This document shows positions 18,776 to 29,984 of a stretch of 37,912 bases of DNA, piece after piece. The notes beneath the pieces were generated by a model. The model made no database searches and was not told the DNA's origin. It was given only the letters and a program-made list of their open reading frames with translations. The first letter of the stretch is position 1. Every line of letters begins with the position of its first letter. The stretch comes from Hymenopellis radicata (taxonomy: Eukaryota; Basidiomycota; Agaricomycetes; Agaricales; Physalacriaceae): the NCBI GenBank assembly GCA_015501595.1, contig JADNRX010000498.1, positions 1 through 37,912 of the forward strand, read 5' to 3'. The translations under genes were made by a program, and so were the position numbers.

Positions 18776-19173
18776 TGCGTGTAGTTAGTTTGGTATGGAC
18801 GTCTAACTATACTGTCATGCATCGACGTCGAGAATGGGTACCGTGCGATTATGGGGTCGCCGGGTTTCCGGAGCGCGTCCAGGACCTCCAAGTTTTCAGC
18901 GCCAAGTCTAAGTATACATGCGAAACATGACATGACATTGACTCCATCCATCAGATACTCTAAGTAATGGTGCATCGTTGATGTGCTCGTGCTGTGCGGT
19001 CTACATATGATTTCACGTACCTCAGAGAAAAGCGCTACTACGTGACCCTCCTTTGATGGGTACCTGTGTTTCGATAAGAGGAATGGAATCGCGGCCGTAG
19101 GTATATCCAGCTTTAAGAAGTTCATCATTTCCCAGAATCGTTCCCTGGGAGTAATCACCAGAGTGGGTGTCAT
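18776..19173 (-). CDS. Uncertain hypothetical protein
   Basis: The frame opens at an ATG at 19173 (MTPTLVITPRERFWEMMNFL). It stays open through 18776 and runs antisense into the 3' end of copy E, where the protein loses any sense. The first 100 residues have normal composition (LKLDIPTAAIPFLLSKHRYP, then LRLGAENLEVLDAL) but match no family I can name. It may be a remnant exon of a larger gene or a chance frame. Confidence 0.3.
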
Positions 19174-19285
19174 AGTTCTCACGGAAGGTCATCCAGTTTC
19201 GAATTTACCGGCTCACCGAGTCCCAACAACTTCTTAAGTCGACGTCCATCTCGATTTCTCACAACTTTTAGTGAAGACAAGAAAG

Positions 19286-21601
19286 ATGAGCAGGACTTTG
19301 TTGTGTGGCGTTACAAATATCTTCGGGTAAATCGGCCCGATATTATGTCAGCCCCTTTTCTCTTGACTTCCACAGATCTGATGGCCACGAGGCGCAGCTT
19401 TGCTTCGTCCACGACTCACCGCCTTGCTTCATGGATCACTTCTACATCTCCAACAGTGGAGTCGGACGACGCTTACTGTTTAGCGTCAGAACACGGGGCG
19501 TTTTGCTTAGGGCCACAATTGTTTTGTGCATCATTGCTTCAGTGTTGTTCCTCTTGATCTCAGTTCCCCTGGGCCGGGAATGGTATTTGGAATATCTGGC
19601 GATGCCGTTGCCCATTTTCGGGGTAACGGCTTTGTTGCAGTTGCTGAGGTGCGTTATTATCTGTTATTGTGCAAGAACGCGTCCTCTTGTTGAGGCACAT
19701 TTTCATAGTGCATTTCAGTTCAGATTCATTTCGGGACTTGTAGATCTCGTCCTGATTTTAGCTCAGCTGGGCGCAGGTACGTAGAAAAACGTAAATCATG
19801 ATGTTCATATGCTGACGAAACACATACTCACAGTGATCTTCTGGAACGCAATTTCGCCGTATTATACTATAACTTATAGTGTAACCGCGCTAGACGTCTC
19901 TTCGTTCATTGCGGCGTGCAGCATAGCGATTCTCCTCTTCCTGCAATGTATCTGGAGAATAGGAGCTACTATTTCAACGAAAAGGCCAGAATCTTTGGAT
20001 GCCGTTTGACATCCAACTGGGCACGCCATTAGTGCGCAGACGAAGGACATTGTACATTCTTGCCGGAGCATTTGTCTGGAGGAGGCTGTTCAAGTATACG
20101 TTCTCCTTGTACTGGGCTTGTCCTGACGAATTTCCAGGCGTGAATCCGACGTTATTAGGGTTCTTCGCGGGTGCTTTGCAATCATTCTCCTGGCCATATT
20201 TATCATCTTCGCATACACGAACGTCGTGGCGTACCCGCTTTCGGAAGTGGGCCTTGGTGTCCGGGTGAAGACTTTTCGGACTCCATCCCCAGACCCAGAC
20301 GGTGATATTATCAATCAAATAAGCACTCCGGTTTGGAATGTATTTGTCACGGTGAACTGGGATGTGAGTCCTTGTTCTCCCAAAGCTTCCTGACTCCCCT
20401 GAAATATCATGGTAGCCCATTTACACCATGTCGGGTCTCGCAGTTGATCGCGACAGCACTGAATTCAAACAAGCAGTGCAAGTACTTCCGCAGTATCACA
20501 ATGGTACTGGGCCTACTTGTGAAAATATCGATGGAAATGCAGAGCCAATGACTACATTGAACATTTACTCCTCCGGACTCAAATGGACCTTCAAGGTTGT
20601 ATGCCCCATCTTTGACCCGGACGGGTTTTGGTTGCGTGAGTGATCGACCTACTCCTGGCTGAAATGATTGCTCATAGCCGGCCAGCAACATATTTTGTCA
20701 GAGGCTGGCCCGGAGATGCGCTAGACCTCCTCGTCACAGTCAACTTCACCTCTCTTGGCATATCCTCAGCGGATTTCACGAGCGATTCTCCTTTGGTCAG
20801 AGAAACTCGCGGCGGAGTGTCTATCGTGGCTGGGCTGTCCAATAGTACAATCGATGTCATTTCCGATTCGCAGGCGGCGACCATGTTACCGAACGAGCAC
20901 CTCGTCAGTGGGGTAGACGCCCATATTCGCCAGCGATTTGCGGAAGCGAATGCCGCCACTCTTGGCCTCTCAAGTATCAGCAAGGTTAGCGAAGTACATC
21001 ACATCACAACTTCAACAGTTCTGACTCGGACTCACCCTGTAGATGAGGACCTTCCTGGTGGCGGACCTCGTCGGGCTTAGGCCCAATCCCTCGTCGACGA
21101 TCCCGCGAGACAGCAATACTTGATCGCTATACCTTTACCGACAGCCACATCGTGGAGACTGGACTATTGTGACTGACTATCGAGAGGATTCAGTCTTGAG
21201 CGGCTTATCGCAAGTCGGAGGTTTCTGGACCCTGGTCAACGGACTTCTCGCTTTCGTGTTTGGCAGTCGGCTCGTGATGATATTCTTTGGTAGGCCCCAT
21301 GCTTTCGTGCATTCTTAATGAGGTCTAATCAATCACGTTCACAGGAGTGAAGCCGCTCTCGACGTTCGGACTCATCCATAGCTTTAGCCGAGTAGATGTC
21401 AGCGATTCATACCCACGCATCTTATCGGAAGGCGATCTCCCCGAGTCACAACGTGGTTTAGTCGCGTTCATGCGCGACCATATGCTTGATTTAGGCCCTG
21501 TGGAGGCGTTCAACGACGTCGAGTCACGAGGAGAGCGCGACGTAGAGATGGAAGAGGAAGAGCTTCATCATCGAGGCACTCCTTGTCGTCGACAAGATTG
21601 A
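19286..21601 (+). pseudogene. Multipass membrane protein gene, interrupted
   Basis: A chain of exons joins in frame: 19286-19326, 19376-19776, 19834-19947 or longer, 20033-20093, 20138-20363, 20416-20635, 20686-20984, 21043-21289 and 21345-21601. The protein has a cytosolic N-terminus and clear membrane helices (IVLCIIASVLFLLISV, FAIILLAIFIIFAYT, VNGLLAFVFGSRLVMIFFG). The large loop contains several N-glycosylation-like sites, and the tail is acidic (EMEEEELHH). It matches my memory of an uncharacterised agaricomycete family with the block VLSGLSQVGGFWTLVNG. Two defects are visible. TGA at 21121-21123 interrupts an otherwise continuous frame in exon 8. Near 20004 the frame shifts unless an 85-base intron is assumed. 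Its function is unknown. Confidence 0.6.
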
Positions 21602-21789
21602 CACTAGGCCATCCTGAGATGGTTGTAGTGCCTAAAATGGTGGTTAGACGAATATCGGAGCTTCTTGTGTGTACTAGAATTTTATTTTCGGGATGCTAAA
21701 GATGAATCTAGAATATTCATCCTGGTTTCTTTTCTCGGAACGCGGTTTTTGGTAGTAGGCAGTGGTCAACTCGTTCATGTGGTGGTGTC

Positions 21790-22543
21790 TCCATCAATTC
21801 ATTCTGGACCTTTGGGTTTTGCCGCATATTTTATGACTGCCAGACACTCACTACGTCTCTTGAAAGGCGGATCATCGAACTCCCGCAACGATACGACCGA
21901 CCGCTGAGGAGCTTTCCCGTCGATCGGGAGAAGTGTTCCAGAGTCATTTCTCGGACTCCGACAGCACCTTCCAGACCGTTAATCCTCATTCAACCCCCCT
22001 GAAGGATATTCACGCTGCATTTCACGTCGTAGCTTTTTTATTATTAATTGACTCTCTTCTAATCAAACATGCTGCTGTAGTGTTTGTCCTGGCAGGTGTC
22101 GCCATTGTTGAAGTAACCGTCAGATTTTGGGGCATCTGTCTGTCGTGTTAGTACCCACCTCCTGCGCCGCGGCCTGCCTGTACTGATTATTCAAGCTTTT
22201 CTAGTGCCGACTCGATTATGCACCTTCGTTTTGAACCGCAGGTACCATTGTTGGGCGCCTCATCAACGAACGTCCTCGGCAACAAGTGCGACCTACCTGC
22301 TTCTTTGACTCAGTACTGCGGAAACTGAGTTTCAACGTTCATGTCGGGATCCGAATCTCTCGTGTGGGCATCTCTGCAATTGAAAAGATGGCGGTATTCT
22401 CTTTTATATCGCCTGTTCTCTGGAGCTTTGGGGCTCTGTTAATTCAGGTACAACTTTACAAGCGCCCAACTTCTGGTGGCGGCCAGCCTCTTCGACCTCA
22501 CGCTCACCATGTCAAGAAGTTGCAGAGGACGATATTACAGTAG
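21790..22543 (+). pseudogene. Second membrane protein gene fragment
   Basis: Coding-like sequence resumes at about 21790 (SINSFWTFGFCRIFYDCQ, then LERRIIELPQRYDRPLRSFP). It shifts frame by one missing base near 21945. It then continues through two hydrophobic helices (AAFHVVAFLLLIDSLLI, AAVVFVLAGVAIVEVTV) ending in RFWGICLS. A GTTAGT...CCGCAG intron joins to VGRLINERPRQQVRPTCFFD and a last hydrophobic helix, stopping at 22543. The blocks resemble members of the same kind of uncharacterised agaricomycete membrane gene. No start codon is found. It is either the 3' half of a separate gene or a decayed tandem partner of the preceding one. Confidence 0.45.
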
Positions 22544-22726
22544 CGTGTACACTCGGCCCGTTGACTATTTCAACCGAAGATTTGCGAAGATCGATTCCAT
22601 AGATACCACTCTTAGCGTTTCAGAACCAAATTCCCGACGACGATCTTGAGCTTATCTCGTGGGTAAGCGCCACGCCCATCCAAGTTCAACTTGCTTACGA
22701 AACCCTTCCATCCATTACCAGCCACT

Positions 22727-24074
22727 ATGACTCTTCTCGTCGGGAGCCCGGACATCCACGTCCAGACGTCCTCGAGCACGACGGAGGAGGTGAAGAGAGC
22801 CGTATGCGAATGCATTCACGACCTCGTCAAGGCATCGAAGGATCTTGCGCAGGAGCCGCATGTTCGGAGTCGCAAGCTGGCTGTTGTGGAAGCCCAGGTA
22901 TGGCCGAGAGCGTAGCGATGGCTTTGAGTGTGTGTTGACAGAAGTGGCTAGAAAAAGTTCAAGGAATCGTTGCAAGGCTGCCCGCGTAAGAAGTGGAAGA
23001 TAACGAGGGGAAACCATTTCCTGGATCCCGTATTTTTGGAACCGCCGCCGAGTTCAACGCTTCGGCGTGACGGTGCGTCGAAGGCCAAGAGGAACCGGTT
23101 CTGGACGCCGGAAAGCACTCTCGGGGACAACGAGCAGAGTTTCCAAACTGTACGTCTTCGGAGTCTCCCTCCAAACCCCAGCTGATTTGCTGACTTGGAA
23201 AAGTATCTCAATCTCGTCGCGAAATACAGATACAAGCCTAGCGAAGGAAGACTCAAGGAGCTCATTACTCACCTCGAAGACCACAGGGAAGACCGTGTCC
23301 CAGCCAAGGAGGAGACGCCCGAGCAGCTCTGGTGTGAGATGGTGTTTAGGAGCATCCGCGAGACGCGCAATCGTCGGTTGGATGGAATGACGATTGGGCA
23401 GACGAGAATAGAGCAGTGGGATGTTATTCCGGTTGCTGTCAAGACTCCTGTAAGTTTCATGGCCTTCCATGTTATATATACGGTTGTGCTTATTTCGTTT
23501 CAAGTGCGCGCGCTGTGCCGAGTCGTCTCTCGACCTCGAATGCGAATACACAGGCAAATCAGGCATAAAACGCTGCCGGGAATGCATCTTGTCGAAAAGG
23601 ACATGTTCCCTCTCGAACTCTGCATCCACAGCGCCAACACGTCAATCAGAGCGCACTGGCAGTCGCCCACCGACTCATCGCGGTTCAAGGAGGGGAGCCT
23701 TTGAAGACGACTTCCCCGATAGCGACGACGTGATCGTCATCGACTCGCCCCCAAAGAGAACTGTATCCGTGTCGAGCAAAAGAAAGCAGAACAGCGCTAG
23801 CACTTCCGGGCCTAATAAACGTCCTCGCTCTGTGGCGAATGTGAAATCCAGCAGCAGCAATTCACGCAGAAGACGCCAAATTTCAGCAGATGATGATGAA
23901 GATGAAGATGATGCCATCACCGAGATGCGACATGCGTTGTCCGGTTTGCAGGACCAAGTACAGGATCTGAGGACGGTCCAACAGAGTTGGAAGGCGGTTC
24001 GTATGGATGCTGTCGATAAGGTTGCGAGCTTCCGGGACGAGATCATGGACATTTTGAGTCGGCTTCCGGCATAG
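22727..24074 (+). CDS. Six-cysteine nuclear-type protein
   Basis: Four exons (22727-22897, 22952-23149, 23204-23449, 23505-24074) join without any frame break and encode 394 residues. Residues 195-235 hold the only cysteine cluster: PCARCAESSLDLECEY followed by KRCRECILSKRTCS. This is C-x2-C-x8-C-x9-C-x2-C-x6-C, a spacing close to Zn2-Cys6-type clusters. It is followed by a long basic and serine-rich region with likely nuclear localisation signals (SKRKQNS, NKRPRSV, SRRRRQ), an acidic patch (DDDEDEDD) and a C-terminal coiled coil. Such proteins are common and uncharacterised in mushrooms. A DNA- or chromatin-related role is inferred, not shown. A different acceptor choice in exon 2 (22942) would give a premature stop. 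Confidence 0.75.
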
Positions 24075-24443
24075 ATAGAATACGACGACTGTGACTTTCT
24101 TGACAGAATCCGGCCTTAATATATGTACTAGTAGACAGTAGATGACCAAGTAGAAGAGAGGTAGCAATAAGGAAAGGATTCGTTGACTGGGCGGAGGTAG
24201 GTTTCAATGCCACAATGGTGATAATACCCGGGCAAGATGAATTATGTAGTACGCTAGAGTATCTTGGAACTCGCTACGGTTATGGTGAATAACGTCGTGT
24301 TGCCTGGTAATGTGTAGCCTTACCCCTATATACATAGAAGTCCCTCGCTACACGAGCAGCTGAGGTTCCAGACAGGCGAGAAAAGGTCATGTCGTGTACT
24401 GTTGTATCTCGTGTAAGGAGGTTGTAGGAGGTTGTCTGTACGA
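24075..24443. other. Intergenic between convergent genes
   Basis: This is the 3' side of both neighbours. No open frame or RNA is recognised, and it presumably contains both polyadenylation regions. Confidence 0.5.
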
Positions 24444-25028
24444 TTAAATGAAATGGAAATGTGGATATACCGCAACGATGTTCAATTTTCGAAGCTCCTT
24501 GTCAATGTACTCTTCGTCTTCCAGGACACGGCCATTGACATCGGGGATATAAACGCGCTCTCTCAATGGGAGTGCATTCGCCACCCATGGCGGAAGTTCC
24601 TCGTACACTTTCGGTCTGTTCTCCCACTCCGAAAAGTCCTCGATGATGGGCGGCGCATCTCTCGGGAGACCAAGGCCAATGCGTCTATTGAAGGCCTCGC
24701 ACATCCATCGTGTGAGCGCCGCAAGAACCGCGTAACGCAGCGGGTCGGGATCCGCTGGGTCAGGTATATCGCGCACTGCCCACGACGGATGTTGGATGCA
24801 GAAGTACTCCAGCTCGTTGCGGAAACCAATGTTGTCGTCGATAATGTAAAACTGGTAAAGTCTGTAGAAGCATGCAGACGGCGAGTCTGCGGCATGCGAG
24901 GACCATATAAATGATCTGGGACGTTTGGATACGCGCCATTTCGCGTGGAGTCGAGCGGAGTACCTCCTACGGACGGTTTGACGATCTTTTAGGAGTTCTT
25001 CGACGGTGGGGGGGAGAGGCTCTGTCAT
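24444..25028 (-). CDS. Hypothetical protein, about 165-194 residues
   Basis: The ATG at 25028 opens MTEPLPPTVEELLKDRQTV and the frame runs 194 codons to 24444. The segment 24893-24975 has low similarity to ordinary protein and is bounded by a GTAGGA donor and a GCCGCAG acceptor. Splicing there also keeps the frame, giving about 166 residues. The mature part is acidic and tryptophan-rich (ALTRWMCEAFNRRIG, PPIIEDFSEWENRPKVYEEL). I do not recognise a domain, signal peptide or membrane helix. It looks like a cytosolic species- or genus-level protein. Confidence 0.55.
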   Translation of the reverse strand: MTEPLPPTVEELLKDRQTVRRRYSARLHAKWRVSKRPRSFIWSSHAADSPSACFYRLYQFYIIDDNIGFRNELEYFCIQHPSWAVRDIPDPADPDPLRYAVLAALTRWMCEAFNRRIGLGLPRDAPPIIEDFSEWENRPKVYEELPPWVANALPLRERVYIPDVNGRVLEDEEYIDKELRKLNIVAVYPHFHFI

Positions 25029-25353
25029 GGCCTGCGAGTGTGCTGCGAGATAGTAGTAGTGGTAGTATTACAGCCACGGTCCCCTCAGATAAAGTCGCGT
25101 AGTCAAATGCTGGACGTCACGTGTTGATCGTGCTTGGCTTTTTACCACCATGTCCAACATCCTCGTCCCATCCTGCAAATTGCGATACTGTCGAAGCAGC
25201 CAAATCCGGTGCAGGAATTAGCAGCTTTCTAGGTTTTGTTCGGAGATCTGCATTTACAGTCGGCCATCGACAAGTACGTTCCATCCAAGTATTGGGATTA
25301 GGCTAACGTACTGCAGCTTAGGCGCTTATGCCTTTCGAATCAACGTCTTGTGG

Positions 25354-25698
25354 CTACACAAAGGTACGCATCCTTCTTTTCCTCCCACACATGATGTCCA
25401 AGTAAAAGGGTCGAGTCTCGTCATGAACCGATCCCCGTCCATTCGAACCGCCCGCTTCCATTTCCCAGTTCGCCTTGACGAGAGTGTAGAGGCTGAACTG
25501 TAAGGCTGGAACAATATCATTCCACGACTCTACATATGGCCACCGCGTCTGGAGCGTGACGGTGCGATTGGCAAAGGCAGAGTCGAACATATATTCTCGT
25601 TCAAAGGGATGGTTCGGTGCTGTGATGGGTATATGGGGCGTGTTCCGGAGACGTATGAGATCACTGTAAACAGTGCTGACTTTCTTCCTTCTCTTCAT
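25354..25698 (-). CDS. Uncertain hypothetical exon
   Basis: The ATG at 25698 begins MKRRKKVSTVYSDLIRLRNT. The frame continues PHIPITAPNHPFEREYMFD to a stop at 25354. The composition is protein-like (SAFANRTVTLQTRWPYVESW) and a GTACCT near 25365 could be a donor to further exons upstream of 25318. No family is recognised, and plus-strand frames overlap it. The gaps to its neighbours (25029-25353 and 25699-25993) hold no other convincing gene. Confidence 0.35.
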   Translation of the reverse strand: MKRRKKVSTVYSDLIRLRNTPHIPITAPNHPFEREYMFDSAFANRTVTLQTRWPYVESWNDIVPALQFSLYTLVKANWEMEAGGSNGRGSVHDETRPFYLDIMCGRKRRMRTFV

Positions 25699-25993
25699 GG
25701 TCTTTTTCGTGTCTGCCACAATGCTGATGATTGTTTCAGATTCAGGAGGGCTGGCGCGATCTGCTCTTTGCACGTCATTCTGAAGGAGGCCTGGCTGCGC
25801 CTCTCACTTGGGCAGAAATTCTTGTTTTCATTTGTGACTGCTTTTGGGTCCTTGCACAACGATGGTACAAAACAGAACAAGGGACTCTCGGCAAGAATTT
25901 TGACCGGATCATCGCGACCTCGAACAATAAGGTCAAGGCGTATATAATAGTACGTTCAGTCGCTTAATGACCTTGTTTCATTCTCATCGCGCA

Positions 25994-27282
25994 ATGTCCA
26001 GATTCACCTCGCTCCTCGCCCTCTGCTTCTTTTGCGTTGTATTCCTCTCACAAATACGTGCTGCCGAGGAATCGCACGAACAACACGCCCTGTTAATCCC
26101 ACCCTCGAGGTTTGTTCATGCATTCCTCTTGAGAGTCGGTTTGTACTCACCATCCATTTAGTGGCGATAACTCCGGCATAATCAATGCCATCAAGCACAT
26201 AACACACGTATCCCAAGCGACGCGTCAATTAGCCACAAAAATCACAGAAATTAGTGGCGCTGCGGCTGTGCAGAGCGTTCGACACGAGTCGCATCGCCTA
26301 GCAGAAATGCATCAAGAACTCGGAAAGCAGTGTCGCCACTGTAGTCATGTCCGCAACTCAATTTCCCTCGTCACAATATACATGGATCTCTTCCCCATCG
26401 GTCTCGCCACACTAGAAACAAAAGGATCGCTGCTTGTAGCGTCTGTAGCTGAAACGGTTCGTTTTCATTGGTGCCCAGTCCCACTGTAACTGACTATCAT
26501 GCAAAGATCAATAACATAGGCTCTCAGCCTGCCAGTGGCCAAAACTGGGACGGATTTAGAAAGAGCTTCCTCTTGGATATGAAACGGCTAGAAGGAGAGG
26601 TCCACGCATTCCGCGACACCGTCGAGTATCTTTGCGAGGTCACTACCGGGTTGGAAGCTGTATCATACGTGCCATTGTTGGCGGTTGGCGAAGCGACCGA
26701 CGTTCTATCGCGCTTTGGCCTTCCGTTGCCTTTTGGCATCCCAGTGCCGACTAGCATTTTGTCGCCGTTCTTTTGGTCGTGGATCCCAGGGTATAGCTAT
26801 CTTGTCAACGAGCATCAAGCGCTTCTCGCGTCGGTAGGGCATTATGGATATAAGGTCGCCACGCCGCTCAGACGTCGTGTGTGTTCGTTGCAGAAGGTTG
26901 TGGAGCGTTTAGAGGTTAGTGCATACGACCGTCGTGGGACATCGGCTGACCATGGTCGTAGGCAACAACGCAAGTTGACTACTACAAGACGAATTCATTA
27001 GCATCTCGGTCCATGACCGATCTCACGAAGGAACTGGTGCTCCTCGAGGACTTGCGCCCCAAAGATCACGATGCTTTCCGTTCCTGGCTTACATGGAGAT
27101 TCCTCGGCGTCGTGTTCACTTGCTTCATACGCTGCCTAGCGGGACTCATGTGGAGAGAGTGGCGAACATTCGCCATTGTTGGTTTTTTTTTCAACATTGT
27201 GATTATTATACCAGTGCTTCATCTTGCAGGCTACATCCTTTATAAATGTTATAGGCGTTTGTTCTGTATGTCGCATATTTAG
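25994..27282 (+). CDS. Secretory or membrane protein of unknown family
   Basis: Four exons (25994-26109, 26162-26456, 26507-26914, 26962-27282) join perfectly and encode 379 residues. The N-terminus is a strong signal peptide (MSRFTSLLALCFFCVVFLS), probably cleaved near the AAEES. A helical, ectodomain-like region follows with SGIINAIKHITHVSQATRQL and a CRHC pair. A glycine- and proline-rich hydrophobic stretch (FGLPLPFGIPVPTSILSPFF) could insert into or lie along a membrane. Two C-terminal membrane helices (FLGVVFTCFIRCLAGLMW; TFAIVGFFFNIVIIIPVLHL) precede a short basic tail. No frame defects occur. The pattern suggests a plasma-membrane or secretory-pathway protein. I cannot assign a function. 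Confidence 0.75.
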
Positions 27283-27555
27283 ATGTTTGTCTTTAGTATA
27301 TTTATTGCCTTCAGTTGTCTATTCGGCGTACAAACAGGAGGCATCTAGATGAAGGAGCAGGAAGAATGTCGTGGTCAAAGGACGGTCTGAAAATGCTGGT
27401 GGATTGAGTAACTGAGTATACTCAGTACCTCAGGCGCCGTAGCCAAGTGGCTTCTGTGCCTGTAGCTCACCCGCAACATACTTATATTCTTTTTTATTTT
27501 TGGATTACAATATATATACATGTCTCCTGCTCGAAGTCAAATATCACTCATTTCA
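27283..27555. other. Intergenic between convergent genes
   Basis: No gene is seen. At 27432-27453 GGCGCCGTAGCCAAGTGGCT resembles the 5' half of a tRNA, but no matching anticodon, T arm or acceptor 3' strand follows. Confidence 0.5.
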
Positions 27556-29487
27556 CTACTTTGTCTTCGCCGCCAAGTACTGTAAGATTTTGGCTTCCGA
27601 TACCCGAACCTTTTCTCCAACAGCAAGTCGAGGATGGTCGCACGTACATTTCGAGCGGTTACCCTTTCCAACACAAATCCACCGCCTCTCGCAGAATGCC
27701 TTGGTGCAAACCGCGCAACGATCGCCGGGCACCTTTTGTGGCTTCCCGACAATGTTCTCAGCAATCTGAAGTGTTCCGTTGCGCTGCAGTGTTGATTGGT
27801 GGATGTGAGTGAATTCACTGGAGGGGGGAACATCGGGGGGATTGGAGTCTGTATCGTTGGCATCGACGTCGAAAGGAATTATCTCAGTCTGGCTTGGCAA
27901 ATCGTCGAACGGCGAAGAATCTGGCAATGCATGGGACACTGTAATAAGAAGTTTAGTTACGCAGAAACATACGGCGTAGTGAGAAATGGTACTTGCCGCC
28001 ACCATTAATCGGCAGTGCGAAAGGGGAACGCCCGAGGCTTACAGCGCTTTCTGCTTTGGACATCCTGACCAGATTCTGTTGCAGGACCTTCGCGCTGGGC
28101 CTGTCTTGCGGGCTCGGCGAAAGACATGTTGTGACGACACTCCAGAGTTCATCAGACGGAAACTCGTGGGAAGAGGGGCGCGCTGGCATTCTCTTGTTGA
28201 TGAGGACTGCATTGATCACCGCTGCGTCGGTTTGGATATCGGAGAATGGCGGCCTCCCAGTATGAATCTGACAAAGTGCGACTCGGATGAGCAAAGCTAT
28301 TTCAACGATCACGGAGGACTTGCGTACTTCAATGATGGTGCAGCCAAACGAATACACATCCCTCGCTGCGAGATACAGAGGTTGAAAGAGTGCGGAATCC
28401 ATCATTTCCGGAGGCATCCAGCGGGTCGCGCCACACCCCCGCGCAGAAGTTCCGGGCGCTTTAGTTTCGACCGTAAGACTGATGCCGAAGTCAGCCAATA
28501 CGCAGCGAAAATCTCCCTTGACAGGATGTTTCTCTATAATCAAAATGATTGTTAATAAGCTTCAACGAAGACCAAGAGAGGTAATCGTAATTACTCCACG
28601 TATGTCTGCATGAACGATTTGAGGGTCGAGTTCGTGCAGGTATCGCATGCCTTCGGCGATGTCGAGGACCTAAACGATAATCAATAATGGCATGCAATTT
28701 GTTCAAGTCACAGAACTACGCACGAAAGGATAGCGGTCAAGGTGTGGTGGACGCTCTTGGAGAAATGTAATAAGATCGCCGTCTGCCATCCACGGCGAAA
28801 TGAGACAGAAACTCGGGTGTAACAGGTCAAGGCTGACGCCCAAAAAGGGTAGAATGTTAGGGTGGCGCAATTGCCTCCACAGTAGTGCTTCGCGACAGAA
28901 GGCCTGCGCCCTCAAGTGAACACAGGTTGGTGTCGCCGACAAGAGCCCGCACCTTGAGGATTTCATCTCTGGTACTTCCGCCGTGCACATATAAACGCAA
29001 AGCTTTCAAGCAAACGATCTTCCCATCTTCGGTCACTCCTCTCCAAACATCCTTGACAAAAAGGTGAGCCAAACGCCAAGCCCCTGGTTCCCACTCACCG
29101 CATATCCGCCTCCCCCTATCGGCGACTTTCCTTCTGGTCGCACGCCGTGACAAAAGAGAGACGTCGGCAGCATGTCGTACTGCTTTCCGAGAGCGCTAAG
29201 GCACTTGATGCATGTAGCTCTATAAGCGCCGTTTGTCCGCTCAGAGTCGATTTCCTATTGTCTGTCTAAATCAGGCATACTAATACGACGTGCGTCAAAC
29301 CTACCACTTGCAAGATGTCCAGCACTGCCTGGGCAGTGTTACAGTGAACAGATCCAATAGTTCTCCATGGCGAGTCATATTGCAGTAGCCGTACCACCAT
29401 TTCCCTCAATGGCTCGTCATCGTTGGAGTACATGGAGAGGTCGGACCATGCCAGGTCGTCCTGCGACTCACCCATGTCCGGGGGCAT
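27556..29487 (-). CDS. TKL-like protein kinase with Cys-motif tail, possible frameshift
   Basis: Eight exons are supported: 29487-29305, 29254-29099, 29051-28953, 28903-28724, 28669-28595, 28533-28328, 28267-27997 and 27938-27556. The kinase core is complete in content: loop PIGGGGYADVWRG, VAIK-type Lys in VCLKALRL, helix-C Glu in FCREALLWRQLRH, catalytic HADIRG, LADFGIS, MPPEMM, and GRPPFSDI. Such HGD/HAD kinases are greatly expanded in mushrooms. After the kinase comes a tail with CAVCTKAFCERRWICVGKGN and KCTCDHP, a probable zinc-binding module. Between HADIRG and the DFG the frame fails: exon 6 begins RNILSR and GDFRCVLADFG follows one base out of frame (near 28515). The last intron uses a GC donor (GCAAGT). 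A 5' UTR intron lies at about 29530-29582. Confidence 0.75.
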
Positions 29488-29582
29488 TGTGTAGTTCTTG
29501 GAGGTGTTGAAGAAGCTGTTCACCTCAAGGCAGGACCTGTGTTGATCTACATCATGATTGCTCCATTACTGAGAAGACTTAC

Positions 29583-29984
29583 GTGTAAAGATACTGCTCG
29601 GAGAAGCACGATTGAGTTAAACGCGAAAGTTTCGCGTCGGCGGTAATACGCTCTCAGATATGATGGCCTATACGCGCCCGGCCGCGCTCTCTGCGCGCCG
29701 TACATGCGACACGCCATATTTCCTGTACTATGGGTGTGGGGGCCCTCAAAGGAAGGTCATGATGGCAGGTTGCGAGAGCCAGTGTGACCCTGTGACATTA
29801 GGGTGACCGATTTTGGGACCCCCAAGGACCAACAAAACGGCCAGTAGCACCGGCAACGCAGTCTTATAAATGATGACAAGAGAGGTACTCTACTGTTTAC
29901 GGTTACGAACACCGGCCTACCCTCCAGTGTATGAACTCTCATAAATGTTCAAGACATTTTCGATACCAACCATGAGATTAATAT
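29583..29984. other. Intergenic, kinase upstream region
   Basis: This probably includes the kinase promoter and first untranslated exon. No coding sequence or repeat is convincing here. Confidence 0.4.

Noticed and set aside
19948..20032. An 85-base intron as sure explanation of the frame change in the membrane gene
   Set aside because: It is possible by splice signals, but the sequence inside still reads as protein continuing the family pattern, so a frame defect near 20004 is equally likely; kept as an alternative only.
27432..27475. Possible tRNA (GGCGCCGTAGCCAAGTGGCT)
   Set aside because: Only the 5' half looks tRNA-like; no anticodon stem, T arm or matching acceptor strand follows.
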